This document shows positions 39,829 through 53,000 of a stretch of DNA of 64,000 bases, one piece after another. Source of the DNA: Martensiomyces pterosporus (lineage: Eukaryota > Kickxellomycota > Kickxellomycetes > Kickxellales > Kickxellaceae); NCBI GenBank assembly GCA_025201845.1, contig MU604009.1:1-64000 (forward strand), read 5' to 3'. Under the pieces are notes generated by a model that made no database searches, was not told the DNA's origin, and saw nothing but the letters and a program-made list of their open reading frames with translations. The position numbers were made by a program, and so were the translations under genes. Positions within the stretch are counted from its first letter, which is position 1. Each line of letters opens with the position of its first letter.

Positions 39829-42011
39829 ATGGAATCGGCCACGCCCTATTCAACCCCCGAACTCGAGGTCAGGGAGCTTGCACCACTCGATTCGCCAGTG
39901 CACAATGCAGCTCCCAAGAGTGGTCCTCCGCCTCCAGAAGCACTGCTGCTTGAGCAGACTGCCACATCGCCGCCACCACTGCCATCTCCCTCGGTGGTAG
40001 CTGAGACGCCGGCTACTCTCTCTACCAAGCAGGCAGTAGCAGCGCAGAACACTGTCTCTGACAAGGACAAGGACAAGGACAAGGACAAGGACAAGGACAA
40101 GGACAAGAAGGAGCAAAAGCCGCAGCAGCTTGCCTCCAGCCCCTCGCTCCTCAACCGCAAATCGACAATGATGAACACAGCCCCGCGGGTCCCATCCACC
40201 TTGCGCAAGGTGGTTGATGTCAGAGGCACGGAGGCCAGGGACGGGACTGACGAGGACGAGGACGACGACGCATCGGTCCTTCGAATGCATCACGCCAATG
40301 CCGCTGGTGCTGCTGCGCGCGACGAGCACGCTGTCTCTAGCAAGGCTTTCCCACCCAGCACGGTGTCGCTGCCTCCTCTTTCTTCAAGAATGTCGTCGCC
40401 TGCCCTGCGCAAGGCGTATGGCGAGCCCACCATAATGAACCTGGTGGACAGATCAACCACAGGCAGTAACAAGCTCCCCCACCCACACGACATAGAGCCC
40501 TACCCTTTGCGGCAGCGGCCTCACAGCCTGAACACGCTGTCGAGCATGTCGTGCCGCCTCTCTATCATCACAGTAGACCAGGACTATGAGGAGTTTTCGT
40601 ACAAGAAGAACGCCCAGCAGCCTGTTCATCCTAGCATGGTCCGCGGCTGGATGCGAAGGTTCCGTGGCAGAGTAAAGGTAAGACGCGCAGCACCGCTGCT
40701 CCGCCAAAGAGAGCACTGCTCCCACTCGGCCACGCTTTGCGCCCATTCGCTGATGCGCTGCTACGTCAGCCTAATGCATACATGCATACGGGCTCAATCT
40801 TGCTTGTCTATGCAGCCTCGCGTATGCTTTTCTTTCTTTGTACACAGGCGGCGGCCCCAATTATGCAACCATGCTAGTGGTGCAAAATCAAGGCTGCTTG
40901 TGATGCAGTCGGTGCCTTGATGTGGCAGCTGCCTGTGGTTTTGGTGCCTCACAGCGGGCGCGCAGGGAGGGGGAGGGGCCAGAGCCGGCCTATTTTTAAC
41001 GGCCCCACGGCCCCCAAACCCTTCTATTTCGGCTGCAGCAATCCTGCCCAAACCACCACAGCCATTCTCTGCGCCTGCGCCTTCTCAGCAACGATAGATT
41101 GGCGTCATAGCGCTCGCAACCTTGTTTTGCTCGCTGGTCTGCTAATGGGGCTGACTGCTGGTGCTAAACGATCTGCCTGTCATTCATGGAGAGCAAAGCA
41201 GTGCGCTTTCTTGACTTGTTTACTAACATCCCCGCTTGCACTGCAAACAGCGCTTCCATGCAGCGCCTTCCATGCACCAAAATAGTATTCGTTTGGGCAG
41301 TTTCTGGCGAGCCCCTCGCTCATCCTCCAGGGTAATCGCGATATTGCTCGTGGAACTGCGCAGATGAACCTTTCACGGCAGCGGCGGCACACTGGGCTGC
41401 ACGGCTCGAACGAAGGCACTTTGAGCAGATCGCTGTCGAGAAGAGACACCTCTGTAAGCACAAAATCCGCAGACGATGGCGGGTACGCGCGCTCACGAGC
41501 CTCGAGGCGCCTTTCGCAGAAAGCAAACGGCAGCTCCAGCAGACGCCACTCTGGCAGCTCGGTGACCGGCAGTGTCGAGCGAGTACTGTCGGTGGCGGAG
41601 ATGGCAGCAGCAGCAGAGAGCGCAGCAGAAATCGAGCTAGCAGAGGAGGCAGCCTCCATCTACTCGAGTCGCATGAGGGCCAGAGAGCAGGCGCAGATTG
41701 CAGCCCATGGGCACAACAGCCTGCGAAGCAGCTCGGAGACAACGGACGTCTCCCTCACAGATTCTGACGCCGGGTCGCCCGCTATCACGTCGAGCAACAG
41801 ATCCGAAGGGACTGCAGTTCCCAACAGCCCAATGACTGGCCCGGCGCTCAGCTCCTCGTCGACTGACCTTGCAAAGAACCAAAGTGCAGTGTTGCCAGCA
41901 CCAGCGTATCCAAAGTCCAATGACGCTGCCTCTACCAACAATGGAAACGTGCAGGCTGCGCGCTTGGGTCGACACACAGACGACTCAAGGCCCGCAGCCG
42001 TCGTCTGCTAA
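39829..42011 (+). CDS. Large disordered orphan protein upstream of the chitin synthases
   Basis: Two exons, 39829-40677 and 41364-42011, give about 498 residues. The donor reads AAAG|GTAAGA and the acceptor TGCGCAG, phase 0. The intron, at 686 nt, is long for this window and could hide another exon. The protein is almost entirely low-complexity: Pro/Ser/Ala-rich N-terminus, eight Asp-Lys pairs at about residues 78-93, a short ordered-looking stretch at the exon junction (VHPSMVRGWMRRFRGRVK|MNLSRQRRH), Ser/Arg-rich sequence and an Ala/Glu helix (AEMAAAAESAAEIELAEEAASIY). I recognise no domain. Ser/Arg clusters suggest phosphorylation or a scaffold role, which is inference only. Exon 2 starts with its own ATG, so an independent short product is possible. 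Confidence 0.55.
40060..40107 (+). repeat. (GACAAG)8 coding hexanucleotide repeat
   Basis: Eight exact GACAAG units encode alternating Asp-Lys within the disordered orphan protein. Confidence 0.95.
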
Positions 42012-42962
42012 CCCGTGTGCTTCCCGCACCCGCACCCCTGTGCCATAGGCTCCACACTGATGAGTGGTGGTGTGGCAGCAGCAGCATGCACACCGAGTGC
42101 GGATTCATAGACAAGCAAACTTGATTCTTCCCTTCCTCTCCTACTTACAGGTGGAATTGTAATATCTAGGGCTCTCATTTTCATCCTTTCTTTTCTGGCT
42201 CGTACACACATATGCACACGAAACCAATACATACCCAGCCAAGTCACGCCAAGCGCATACTAAGCGTGGCCAGCCTTGAATCCATTTCTTCGTCTCGTAT
42301 GTTCTATCTTGGGCCGTAATCCGCATGCCAGCGTGCACCCCTCTTCCCCTCTTCCTCCGCTTGCTCATCCACGCCACCCCGCACCCGCATCCGCGTCCAC
42401 ATCGGCATCCACATCGGCATCCACATCGACGCCTGTTCTTTCCCCGCCTTGCTGAAATGCTAATGTTCTCGGCAAGCAGCCTCGCTTTTCTTGAACTGAA
42501 CTCCCCCACGCGGCGCTACATGTGGCTGAGCGTGCCCACTGGAGAAAGCAGGGCAGACAGCATGGTGGTCCACGGCAGTGGGATGAAACCATCTTGTGTT
42601 GCATCAAAGACATGGCCAGCAAATGCTGGCTTTGCTGACAGGGTGTGCACTCCTTGGTCTATTTTGCCGCAGACATCCATCTCCAGTTCAACCGCCCTCC
42701 TGCCTTCCTTTCCACTTCCATTTGGTCCATGCTCACAAATCGTCATATACTGACATCCTTGCAGGCGGCACAGGCGGCCCTCACCTACCTCTAATCTATC
42801 TCTAGACACGCGGGAATCCACACTGTACGGCGACAGAACACCACACATACTTTGCCACATTCCAGCACACAAAGCAGCCAGCAGATCACGCAGGTCTTGT
42901 GTGGCCCAGCGACCAACACACAGGCCCAGGACTAATACAAATAGCTTCTATATTGGGCAACG
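42012..42962. other. Intergenic region upstream of the first chitin synthase
   Basis: No gene seen. Includes a 12-bp tandem repeat (42397-42430). The last 100 bases before the ATG at 42963 are CA-rich and presumably leader. Confidence 0.55.
42397..42430 (+). repeat. 12-bp tandem repeat
   Basis: CCACATCGGCAT repeated, with the third copy partial and varied at its end. Confidence 0.85.
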
Positions 42963-45900
42963 ATGGACACCGCGTCGGGCGACGATGTGGCGCGCCGCAA
43001 CGACGGTGCCTCACTCACGCCCGAGGTGCTAGCGACCTTGCTCGAGTCAAGGTTCGCCAGTAAGCCAGAGCCCAAAACGTTCACGTACCTGGGCAGCCGC
43101 TTCCTCCTTTCAGTCAACCCTTACGAGGCACTCGAGTCCCAAAGTGATGGTGCTGCAGCTGTTTACGCTGAAGATTACCGGAACACCTCTAGCAAGCGCA
43201 GGGGCGTGTCTCCGCACGTCTTTGCAGTCGCTGCCAATGCATACCTCCATATGCGACAGACTGGCCTAAACCAGTCTCTAGTGTTCTCGTAAGTATAATG
43301 ATGCTCAGGGCTGCGGGAAGTGTCCTGTTTGAAAAATGCTGTCACTGCATGCAGCCTCCTGTCCATATGCAGCATCAGAAATGCCAGCCGGACCTAGCCA
43401 GCATGTGCCACTAACATCCCCGTTGTCCCGCTACGCTTTTTTTTTGTTGTTGCGTGTATTGGGTGCTGAACACGGCTGCCAAACTGTAGCGGCGAGACAG
43501 GCACAGGCAAGTCGGAGGCTAAGCGCCTTGCTGTGCGCATGCTGTCCTTCCTTCGTCCTCATGCGAGACGTGACACGCAGCTGTTTGACAAGATCGTCGA
43601 GGCTGAGATCATATTTGAGGCCTTTGGAAATGCCAAATCCAGCAGCCATGCGAATGCCTCCCGCGTCGGAATCTACACAGAGCTCCAGTTTGACGAGCTT
43701 GGCCGTATTGCTGGTGCAAAATACAGCGACTACATGCTGGACCGCCACAGAGTAACCCACGTCCCGGACAACGAGCGCAACTACCATGTGTTCCACTACC
43801 TTGTTCACGGCGCGCAGTCCGACGAGCGCGCGGCGTTTGGCCTCACGCAAAGCTCCTACGAGTATCTCAATCGCCCCGGCACCATCCAGCGTTTGCCGGG
43901 TATCGATGATGCAGCTCAGTTCCAGGACCTCCGGCTAGCTATGCACTCGCTCGGACTGCGCCAAAAGCACCAGGAATGCATCTTCCAGGTGCTGGCCGCC
44001 ATCCTCGAGCTTGGCAATTTGCAGCTCGAGGATCAGAGGGACACCACAGTCACAGAGGCAGCATATGTCAAGAGCGTTGAGCTGCTTGACCACGTAGCAC
44101 TGCTGCTCGGTGTGGACCCGGGCAACTTGCAGCAGGCGATAACGTACCACACGCGCATGATTGGACGCGAGCTGTGCACTGTGTACCTTGATGCGCAGGG
44201 GTCAGGTGCACGCTGCGATGCCCTGGCGCGCCATCTGTACTCACTCCTGTTTGCCTGGCTTGTGGAAAAGATCAACAGCACGCTTGGGTGCGACCAGAGC
44301 GTATACAGCAGCCACATTGGCCTGCTCGATCTTCCTGGGTTCCAGAGCCAAAAGCGCAACTACTTTGAGCAGTTCGTCTACAACTACGCAAACGAGCGCA
44401 TCCAGCATTTCATGAACCACCACGTCTTTGACGTTGGAAGTGAGGAGTACGCTTTGGAGGGTGTCGACCACATTCTGAACTCGATCGCATACAAGGACAA
44501 TACAGGGTGCCTCGACCTGTTCATGAAATCCGGGTCCGGCCTTTTGTTCATCATGGACAAGTTCACAAAGACTAGCAGAAAAGACAAGGACCGTGGCACA
44601 AAGTCTGGACCCGATGGCGACTCAAGGCTTATCGAGCTGTTTAGCGCGGCCCACCCTGAGCCCAGCAAAGGCAAATCAAGCCCAGAGACGTCGTGGTACA
44701 TCAGCTCTAAGCGCAGTGGTGAGTTTGGGATTCGCCACTTTGCGTGCAAGGTCAGCTACTCCATTGACCAGTTTGCCGACAACAACACCGACTATCTGGG
44801 CGTCGATTTCTACACGTTGTTCCGTGGCATGGCCACCACAGATTCGCCTGCCACGGCCAACCCGTTTGTGGCAAGGATGTTTGATGACCGCGAGATAGTT
44901 GTTGAGGGGCATCCGCGCCTCGAGAGCGCCATCATCAACGCACAGCAGATAATGATGCCACAGAGAGCACCGCACACTAGCCGACCGCGCCCCCAGAAGA
45001 AGCGCAAAATCACCTGCGTCGTCTCTCAGTACCAGCGTGCATTGACCCAGCTGATCTCCTCCCTTGACGAAACCCTGCCGTGGTTCATCCACTGCATCAA
45101 CCCAAACGACCACCAAGAGTCGCGCACCTGGGACAAGGAGCACGTGCAGAAGCAGCTTGTCTCTTACGGTATAGCCGAGATCGCTCGCAGCAAGAACGCC
45201 GAGTTCACTGCCTCCTTGCTCCACAGCGACCTGATCGCCAGATACAGCGTGGCGTTCAAGAAGTACGTGCGCACAAAGGAAAAGACCAGCGCTGTAGAGC
45301 GGTGCGAGGCCTTGCGCCGCGCCATGGGGTGGGACGACAGCGACATGGCCATCGGCAAAAAGAAGGCGTTTTTGAGCTTCAACGCCTGGCGCCAGCTCGA
45401 GGACCCCCTTAGAGAGCGCGAGCGCTTGCTCGTCTGTGGAATCAAGGAGGCGAGCGCAAACGCTGCGGCAGCCGAGGATCTGCAGTCGGTGTATGAGGAC
45501 GATGATGTGGAGCTGTTCCCAGACTGCAGCGAGGAGGACGAGGCCGACATCGCCAGCCTGCTGGAATACTGCGCTGCGCTGCAGGAGCACCAGACACAGC
45601 TCCAGCTTAACAACATTGACACGCAGTCAAACGCTGGTGGCTTGGGTTCAGGAGAAGACGAAAAGACAATCAATGACACCCGCTCTGATTCTGGCTCCAA
45701 CAAGCACCCTGGCAACGGAGGCGATTTGAAGGAGGGGCTGGATGTTGAGGACGCTGTTGAGCAGGAAGATGAGGCCAACAGGGCAACTCCGGCAAGACGC
45801 AACTGGCTGATCCTCGTGTGGCTGCTGACTTGGTGGGTGCCGTCGCCGTTGCTCGCGCGCTGTGGAAAGCTCAGACGCCGGGACCAGCGCATCGCTTGGC

Positions 45901-48863
45901 GTGAGAAGGTTGCTCTGTGCGCGCTTATTCTCCTGTGCTGCTGCGCGATAATCTTTTGGATTGCTGTGCTGGGCCTTCTCATCTGCCCCAAGCAGCATGT
46001 CCATACGATTGAGGAGATGCGTGGCCACAACACGGCCGACGACGCCCTTATCGCCATCCGTGGCGAGGTGTTTGACATTCAGGGGTTCAACCACATGGGC
46101 GTCAACAGCAAGTACCTCGTTGACAACAACTACCCTGGGAGCGACCTCAGCGACAAGTTTCCTCTTCAGCTCTCCTTTGTTTGCCCGTTTCCTGGCCTCG
46201 ATCCACGTCTGTCGCTATCGCCAAGGCCGGAGCCCTACACAGACACCTGGCTGCATGACCACCGCTTCTGGCGCCATCCCGACATAGTCGAGGGCGGCTA
46301 CAACTACTACCAGTACCGCCTGATGCGCATCATGCGCGAGAACTACTACCGAGGCAGAATCGCAACAGAGCCGCAGCGTGTTGAGATGGAGGGGAAGGGG
46401 ATTGGGTTGCCCAACGGCACGCGCCGGTACTGGTGTATAATCAACAACGAGGTGTTTGATCTCACAGAGTACATACAGCGCCGCGGCGCGCCATTTGTTG
46501 TTGCGCCGGACGGCAGGAGCAACGAGACGCAGTCGCGCATGTTCCTCGACGACGGCGTGCACAACATGTTCCAGATGCACCCCGGGCAAGACATTACGGA
46601 CAAGTGGAATCGCTACTTTGCAAAGCGCCCCGTGTCCCGCCGCCTGCACTACCAGTGCCTGCGAGGCGCGTTCTATGTGGGGATTGTCGATAAGCGCAAG
46701 TCGTTCCAGTGCTATTTTGCCAACTATGTGCTGCTTGCCAGCTCGGTTGCGCTCACCAGCATCATTTTCTTCAAGTTCTTGGCAGCCCTTCAGCTGGGCA
46801 GCAGGCGCGAGCCAGAGGAGCACGACAGGTTCATCATCTGCAACGTCCCCTGCTACACGGAGGGCGACGAGGGCCTGCGCTCCACGCTTGAATCCCTAGC
46901 TACGCTGCACTACGACGACAAGCGCAAGCTGCTGTTTGTGATCTGCGACGGCATGATTGTTGGGTCGGGAAATGACCGGCCAACGCCTCGCATTGTGCTG
47001 GATATCCTTGGCGCCGACCCAGACGTCGACCCTGAGCCTCTAAGCTTCCTGTCTCTTGGCGAGGGAATGAAGCAGCACAACATGGGCAAGGTGTACTCGG
47101 GGCTGTTTGAGGCGGCCGGCCACGTCGTCCCATACATCGTTGTGGTTAAGTGTGGAACTCCGCAGGAGCGCACTCGCCAGGGAAACCGCGGCAAGCGCGA
47201 CTCGCAGATCATCCTGATGCGGTTCTTCAACAAGGTGCACTTCAACCTGCCAATGTCCCCGCTGGAGCTCGAGATCTACCACCAGATCAAGAACGTGATT
47301 GGCGTCAACCCGGCGTTCTACGAGTTTATCATGATGGTGGACGCAGATACATACGTGTTCCCCGACTCGCTCAACCGGATGGTATCCTGCATGCTCCACG
47401 ACTCGAAGCTGATGGGCATCTGCGGCGAGACTCAGCTTGCAAACGAGAAGGACACGTGGATCACGATGATTCAGGTGTACGAGTACTACATCTCGCATCA
47501 CCTGAGCAAGGCGTTCGAGTCCTTGTTTGGATCAGTCACCTGCCTTCCCGGGTGCTTCTGCATGTACCGCATCAGAACACCCGAGTCAAGCCATCCGCTG
47601 CTCGTCTCAAACAACGTGGTCAGTGACTATGCCGAGAATAGCGTCGACACCTTGCACAAAAAAAACCTGCTGCACCTTGGCGAGGACCGCTATCTGACCA
47701 CGCTGATGCTCAAGCACCACCCGTACTACAAGATGAAGTTCACGTCGGATGCCCAATGCCGAACCAATGCCCCAGACACGTGGCAGGTTCTGCTCTCCCA
47801 GCGCCGCCGCTGGATCAACTCGACAGTGCACAACCTCTTGGAGCTGGTGTTCTTGCCGCGCCTGTGCGGATTCTGCTGCTTCTCGATGCGATTTATCGTG
47901 TTTATTGACCTGATCTCAACGATTGTCATGCCAGCAACGGTGGTGTATCTGGGCTATCTTATCTACCAGCTAGCGATCAGCACTTCGGATACGCCGCTCG
48001 TATCTGTGTATCTGCTGGCTGCTGTGTACGGCCTGCAGGCGCTGCTGTTTGTGTTCAAGCGGCAGTGGCAGCACATTGGGTGGATGATAGTTTACCTGCT
48101 CGCACTGCCGGTGTTTTCGTTCTTCATCCCCATCTACGCATTCTGGCACTTTGACGACTTCTCGTGGGGCAACACGCGCATGGTGGTCGGCGACGGGAAA
48201 AAGACAAAGTACGTTGCCGAGGTGGAGGCATTTGATCCAGCATCGATCCCGCTGCGCAAGTGGGAAGAGTACGAGGAGGGCATCCTTTATGGCGGGCCAG
48301 ACAGGACGCGCATCGAGGATGCGCGCAGCGAGATGAGCAGCCGAGCCAGCATGTACTTTGGGCAGCCGCGCCCGGGCTCGGCGGCTGGGTCTGTGTATGG
48401 CGTCAACAACTACGGGTACTACCACGACGGCGGAGCAAACATCCAGATTGCCAGCCACCCGCATGCAGGCGTCGCAATGAGCGTAGCAGGCGATATCCCG
48501 TGTGACGCCTCCGTTTCTGGGCTGAGCATGATGAACCCAAGGTACATGGCCGATGCGGGCGGTGGGATGATGCCGCAGCTGCCTCCTATGCCTGCACTGC
48601 ACAGCGGCGGCGGATATGTGCTTGGCGGCACAGGGATGATGGCTGACGGCGCGTCTCCTGTCCAGTACCCGTCAGGCATGCCAAATGAGGTCCTCATGCA
48701 GTCTGTGCGGCGGATACTTAGCACGGTAGATCTCATGCTAGTCACCAAAAAGCAGGTTCGGCAGCAGGTGGCTCAGGACTGCAGCATGGATCAAGACGAG
48801 CTCAGCGCGCGCAAGTCGTTCATCAACCTCTGCATTGACGAGGTGCTGAACGAAAGGCTGTAG
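42963..48863 (+). CDS. Myosin motor-chitin synthase fusion (class V/VII type), first of a tandem pair
   Basis: Exons 42963-43288 and 43490-48863 (phase 2; CTC|GTAAGT...CTGTAG) give 1899 residues. Residues 1 to about 750 form a myosin-like motor with P-loop GETGTGKSE, switch I region NASRVGIYTELQF and switch II region DLPGF. Two helices at about 879-945 (WLILVWLLTWWVPS, ALILLCCCAIIFWIAVLGLL) precede a cytochrome-b5-like segment (ALIAIRGEVFDIQGF, about 950-1010) and another helix near 1187. The chitin synthase domain, about 1220-1610, carries the donor site VDADTYVFPDS (about 1390), GEDRYLTT (about 1506) and QRRRWINST (about 1544). Several C-terminal helices and a DEK_C domain (about 1845-1898) close it. 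The enzyme polymerises UDP-GlcNAc into chitin at the plasma membrane; the motor directs it to hyphal tips or septa. Confidence 0.96.
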
Positions 48864-50031
48864 GCAGCGCTAAGTGGCACCAGCGCAAGCCTCCTATTTC
48901 AACACTCCCTGGCTTCTACTCCCCAGGATGAACTCGCTTTCTATCACCTACTCAGCTTTTTTCTTTCTACTGGCACATGCCCTCTTCCTGCGCTTCAGCC
49001 AGCATGACTTCCGAGTAAAATAAAAAATAAATAGGCCACCCTGCCATCTTTTGCTCTATTTATGCATCGGCCCAAAAATAAAAAAGGATTGAAATCAGCA
49101 CTCAGCACCCAGGTTCAGCGCTTTGTTCAAGAGGACAAGTGCATATGCTTGCTGGCAGCGCCAGGGACTAGAAGCAGTGCACCCTGCAGCATCCGTAGTC
49201 ATGTAAACCGCCATCTTCCGCACAAGCAAATGCCAGCGCCTTGCTGATTTTTATTCCCCAATGTGCGACTACGCGCGAGTGCCTCGCCGGCCAGCTTACG
49301 CAGGGCGCGGCTGTGTAGCTGCACGGGCTGTTGAGGTCGCGAAGCACAGCGCGGAGCAGTGCTGCCGCTGCTGCTGTGCCCCTGCCTCCTCTGCGAAACG
49401 TTCGCCAGCAAGGCGTAACCCAGCCATCTCCATGCAAAGCTGCTGCTGCTGCTGAGGCGGGGGGAGAGGGGCTGGGGAGAGGGCAGCGTGGGCTCGTGGT
49501 GCGGGCTGTTCCGAAGATAGCACACCTTGCGCCAAAGCGTTTGGGGGTAATAGTGTGCTCCACTGCTCTGCTGCTGCTAAGAATAGTGGGCCAATGGTGT
49601 AGCCAGCAGTTGGGGTCGATCGCTGCGTTTACACTATCTGTTTATTTGCAAAATGGCGGTTGGCTTTGTGTGCGTCTGTTTTTTATAGCCAGCTATTTTT
49701 TCTTTTGCTTGTTTACAGTCCTTTTCTGCTCAGCTCTCTTTTTGTCGCCTTTTCTTCTATTGTTCATTGCCGAACGCTGTTCCTCCGCTGCCAGCCTTTT
49801 TGCTTCTCTCTACTGGTGTCTACTGCACCTCTTCAGCACTCGCTAAGCCTCTTCTCCACCATCCTCTTTTGCTCCTCAGGACAGAAAACAGGCCTTAAGC
49901 ATTTAAATCCAGGAAAGGGGGAGAGCTCAGAAGCACACCCTGTTCCAATTGTCCAGCTCCCCTTTCGCATTCCCTCCACGTGCCACTGACAATACCATCA
50001 GCACCCAGGCGAGCCGGTGCTCTTATCTGTT
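48864..50031. other. Intergenic region between the two chitin synthases
   Basis: About 1.2 kb with no gene. It starts with the 3' flank of the first synthase, passes CTG/GCT-rich sequence near 49360-49455, and becomes T/C-rich from 49680 to 49880, a promoter-like stretch ahead of the second synthase. Confidence 0.55.
49019..49031 (+). terminator. Probable polyadenylation signals of the first chitin synthase
   Basis: Two AATAAA hexamers (49019-49024 and 49026-49031), about 155 bases after the stop codon at 48863. Confidence 0.45.
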
Positions 50032-53000
50032 ATGCTTGTCCAGGACACCGACGACTTGGGGCAGCTCCGCGACGCTGATGCGGCCACCAGCGATGAGATC
50101 CTGGATGTCCTCATCCGCCGCTATGAGCAGCGCCCCCAGAGCCAGCCATACGCTAGCATCGGCGACCGTCTTTTGGTAGCCATCAACCCGCTTGAGAGCC
50201 AGGAAATCTTCTCCGACCAGTCGGCGCTCACGTACATCGACGACTATAGAAACACCTCTGTCAACCGCGAGCCTCTGGCGCCTCACATATTCAAGGTGGC
50301 CGGGCAGTCCTATCTGCACATGCGGCGCACTGGTCTCAACCAAAGCATCACCTTCATGTAAGTACCCCGCCCCTCAGCAGCTGTCTGTGCCTGCGCTCTG
50401 GCTGCTGCACGTTCGCACAGCAGACCACAGCCCTCGCTCTACGCCTTGCGTTTTTTGCTGCTGCCCAGAAGCAGTATTGCTGCCTCGTTTGGGCGAAAAG
50501 TTTTTCTTTTCTTTTTCTATTTTTGTTTGGGCGCGTGGAGAGCCCTATGGTGGCCAGCCGCGCACTCGCTTCCGCTCTGCAGCGGCAGATCGCCATCCCT
50601 ACACAATCCTCGGAGCGCGCTCACAGCAGCTGCGCTCTTTCACAGCGCAGGGACCTTGCAGCCGAGCCCCAGGCAGAGGGGAAAGGAAAGCACATGCGTA
50701 GCCTTGCGCTTTGCGTTGTCGCGATATAGCTCATGTCCCGTGCTCGCCCCACACTGCTAACGCAATGTTTGCTCGTCTCTACCTGTAGTGGTGCTTCGGG
50801 AAGCGGAAAGACCGAGCAGCGCCGCCTCGTTACGCGCTTCTTCTCGCTGCTGCGCTCTCAGTCGAAGAAGGACACTCGCCTGTACAACCGCATCCAGCAT
50901 GCCGATATTGTCCTCGAGGCCTTTACCCACGCAAAAACCGTGTTTCACAACAACGGCTCTCGCGTCGGCTCCTATGTCGAGCTCCAGTTCGACCAGCGCG
51001 GCCGCACGGTCGGCACAAAGACCCTTACTTACTTGCTCGAAAAGGCCCGCGTCACTAGCGTGCCTCAGGACGAGCGCAACTTCCACGTCTTCTACTATCT
51101 GACCAACGGCGCAGCCCCCGAAGATCGTGCCCAGTATGGCCTCTCTCACACCTCGTACGAGTACCTCAATCGCCCCGGCACTGTCCAGCGCATCGCAGGC
51201 TTCAGCGACGTGGAAAGGTTCAAGGAGCTTGTTGCTGCAATGGGCGAGGTCGGACTGAGCAACAAGTACCAGCGCCACATATTCGCCGTGCTATCCTCGA
51301 TCCTTATGCTCGGCAACCTGCAGTTCTCGTACCAGAAGCAGGACGAGGCAAGCGCTGCAACTGTGCGCAACCAGGACGCGCTCGACCATGTCAGCGGGCT
51401 CCTTGGTCTGGATACCGACACGCTGCTGTCGCTGCTCACAATCCAGACCAAGCATGTAGGCAGCGACAAGTTCACTGTTTATCTGGATGACCGCGGCGCA
51501 GTCGACCGTCGCGACGACCTTGCCCGCTCGCTGTACTCGCTTCTGTTCAACTGGCTGGTTGAGTTCCTCAACTCCAAGCTTTGCAAGGATGACGTCGAGC
51601 ACCAGAGCTTCATTGGCCTTGTTGACTTCCCAGGCTGGTACATTGCGCGCAGCAATGGCTACGAGCAGCTGTGCTGCAACTACGCCAGCGAGCGCCTCCA
51701 CCACTTCATGTTCCACCAGGTGTTTGAGGCAGGCAATGCGGAGTACGAAGCAGAGGGCATCGCCGACCTGCTCCCGCCAGTTGCTTTCCCTAGCCGCACT
51801 GCATGCCTTGACCTGTTCATGAAGCCCAAGAGCGGGCTGTTTGCCACCATGGACCGCCAGGCTGCAGAGTACCTGCGCACCGACAAGGGCAGCAAGAAGG
51901 ACAAGAAGGGGACCACCTCTGCTCAGCGCGAGTTCAGCGCCAACGTAACCGACCGCGAGGCTAGCATCCAGCTGCTCACGGCCTTCAACAAGCAGCACAG
52001 CCAGAAAACCGGCGACGGAAACCCTTACTACTCGTCGGGCGAGAGCAAAAACGAGATGAACAGCTTCACCGTTTCGCACTTCTGGGGCAGCGTCAGCTAC
52101 AGCATCGACGGCTTTGTTGAGAAGAACCTCGACCAGCTCAGCTCCGACTTTGTCGCTGTCCTCCGTGGCGACGGGACTATTGAGAACCCTGGGACCAGCA
52201 ACGGCTTTATTGCTGGCCTGTTCTCAAGCAAGACTCTTGCTACCGAGGTCCATCCTAGGGACGAGAAGGCCGTCGTCCAGGCCCAGGCGCCCTCTGTGCC
52301 CACACGTGCGCCATCGATGATGCGCTCAAAGACCAGAGGCGGGTCGCGCTTCGCCAAGGTCGCCTGCGTAGCCACCCAGTTCCAGCGCGCGCTCAACGAG
52401 ATGATCAGCACGCTCGACGACACCCTGCCCTGGTTTGTGCTGTGCATCAAGCCAAACGAGCAAGGCAGGCCCAGGAGGACTGACGCTCGGCGCATGCAAG
52501 CACAGATGGACTGCTTCAGCGTCGACAGCATTGTCAAGCGAAAGAAGGTCGAGTTTGCTGCTGTCCTTGGCACGTCCGATTTCTGCCAGCGCTATGGCCC
52601 AGTCATCGACGACTATGTCGCTGACGCGTCGTCCATGGGAGAGGACACCACAAAGTGCCTTGCGCTCAAGGAGGCGCTGCAGCTCTCAGATGCGGACATG
52701 GTTCTTGGCCAGTCCAAGGTGTTCCTGAGCTTCAGCGCTTGGCGCCGCATCGACGACCCCATCCGCGGCATGGAGCGCATGGAGATGAGCGAGAAGCGCC
52801 GCGGCCACAAAGAGACCAAGGACCAGCCCTATGGCGAGATGAGCCCCTCTCTCACAGACAACATGGCCGCCAGCGCCGCGAGTTTTGGCAACCAGTCCGA
52901 GGCCAACCTTATGCTCAATGCCCAGCCCCACGGACAGCATTCTGGATCCGAAACCGCGCTTGGAGACAGCTTCAACGCCCAGCAGATCCGTGCGCTCAAG

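Noticed and set aside
44676..46078. Several long minus-strand frames within the chitin synthases
   Set aside because: All lie opposite well-conserved motor or catalytic sequence and have no independent support.
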